DNA of 64,000 nucleotides from the NCBI GenBank assembly GCA_011947345.1, contig JAAVTG010000614.1, positions 62,001 through 126,000 on the forward strand. Reading direction: 5' to 3'. This document shows positions 63,758-64,000 of the stretch, piece after piece (the first letter of the stretch is position 1; each line of letters begins with the position of its first letter). A program made the position numbers and the translations under genes. The notes below the pieces were generated by a model. That model ran no database searches. It worked only from the letters and a program-made list of their open reading frames with translations, and was not told where the DNA came from. The DNA is from Phytophthora quininea (lineage: Eukaryota; Oomycota; Peronosporomycetes; Peronosporales; Peronosporaceae).

Positions 63758-64000
63758 GTACTCATTTCTCAACCTGGCCATGATGCCAGTGGGTAATCGG
63801 CTGAGGCACGTAATCCAAGCCAAGGTTGATGTGAAACGTCGCAGGCTAGCCAGTGCAGGGACTTCGACACAGTCTTTCAAGGGCGGGGAGCGAGAGGGCA
63901 AGAATCAAGTGGCGCGCAAGGTTTGCAAAGGATGGTGCGGTAAAGTAGTGGCAGGCACTTAGCTTAACAAACAAACGGAGAGCCGAATTTCCTTCGAAGT
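63758..64000. other. Window edge, possible ORF
   Basis: The frame 63708-63962 (+) ends ...KGWCGKVVAGT. It is basic and not recognised, and may be chance. Confidence 0.2.

Noticed and set aside
1..64000. tRNA or rRNA genes
   Set aside because: I looked for cloverleaf-like and conserved rRNA blocks and saw none; a covariance-model scan was not possible here.

Overview
The window looks like a transposon-choked stretch of an oomycete genome, most likely a Phytophthora-type plant pathogen. Pointers to this are a signal-peptide ORF with an RNLR...DER motif pair (RXLR-effector style), a kinase-like relic with the oomycete KAPE activation-loop context, a pectin methylesterase relic preceded by an oomycete-type initiator sequence, short 50-90 nt introns, and the mix of transposon families (Helitron, piggyBac, Merlin, Ty3/Gypsy chromovirus, MULE with a Ulp1 protease, hAT, Tc1/mariner, protein-primed DNA polymerase B). 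I see no rRNA, tRNA or CRISPR array.

Layout. 0.4-4.3 kb: broken tandem kinase-like gene split by a hAT remnant. 4.4-7.0 kb (minus): guanylate-binding-protein GTPase with a C-terminal PH domain, broken by several frame changes and a nonsense codon. 7.7-9.6 kb: candidate RXLR-type secreted ORF and a dead pectin methylesterase. 10-14 kb (minus): coiled-coil ORFs, one with a 21-bp minisatellite. 14.0-15.8 kb: TA-flanked element with inverted ends. 15.9-18.0 kb (minus): protein-primed family B DNA polymerase relic. 18.2-25.36 kb: Helitron with a textbook hairpin+CTAG 3' end. 27.0-28.5 kb: Merlin element with intact inverted ends and an 8-bp target duplication.

28,711-55,553 is a giant near-perfect palindrome. 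The left arm is about 16.2 kb, the right arm about 10.6 kb, and a 46-bp spacer separates them. Each arm carries, from outside in, the Ulp1-protease half of a MULE, a small signal-peptide ORF, a short ankyrin gene, a coiled-coil ORF, and a piggyBac element that has captured part of an E(z)-type (CXC-SET) histone methyltransferase gene. The arms differ mainly by one event: the left arm holds a full-length Gypsy element inside codon 5 of the ankyrin gene, while the right arm holds only a solo LTR at the same site with the same 5-bp target duplication. The MULE is truncated exactly at the left outer boundary but continues past the right one, so the right side is the ancestral configuration. The implied order is: Gypsy insertion, LTR divergence, inverted duplication, then LTR-LTR recombination in one arm.

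57.5-64 kb: Myb/SANT-like ORF, hAT BED-finger fragment, a gag-only LTR-element fragment, a second Helitron on the minus strand (helicase plus hairpin/CTAG end), and a GC-rich cysteine-rich ORF.

Many frame breaks in the transposon ORFs fall in mononucleotide runs and need exactly one base more or fewer. The two palindrome arms also differ from each other in run length at several places. Pseudogene calls based only on frame shifts should therefore be read with caution.
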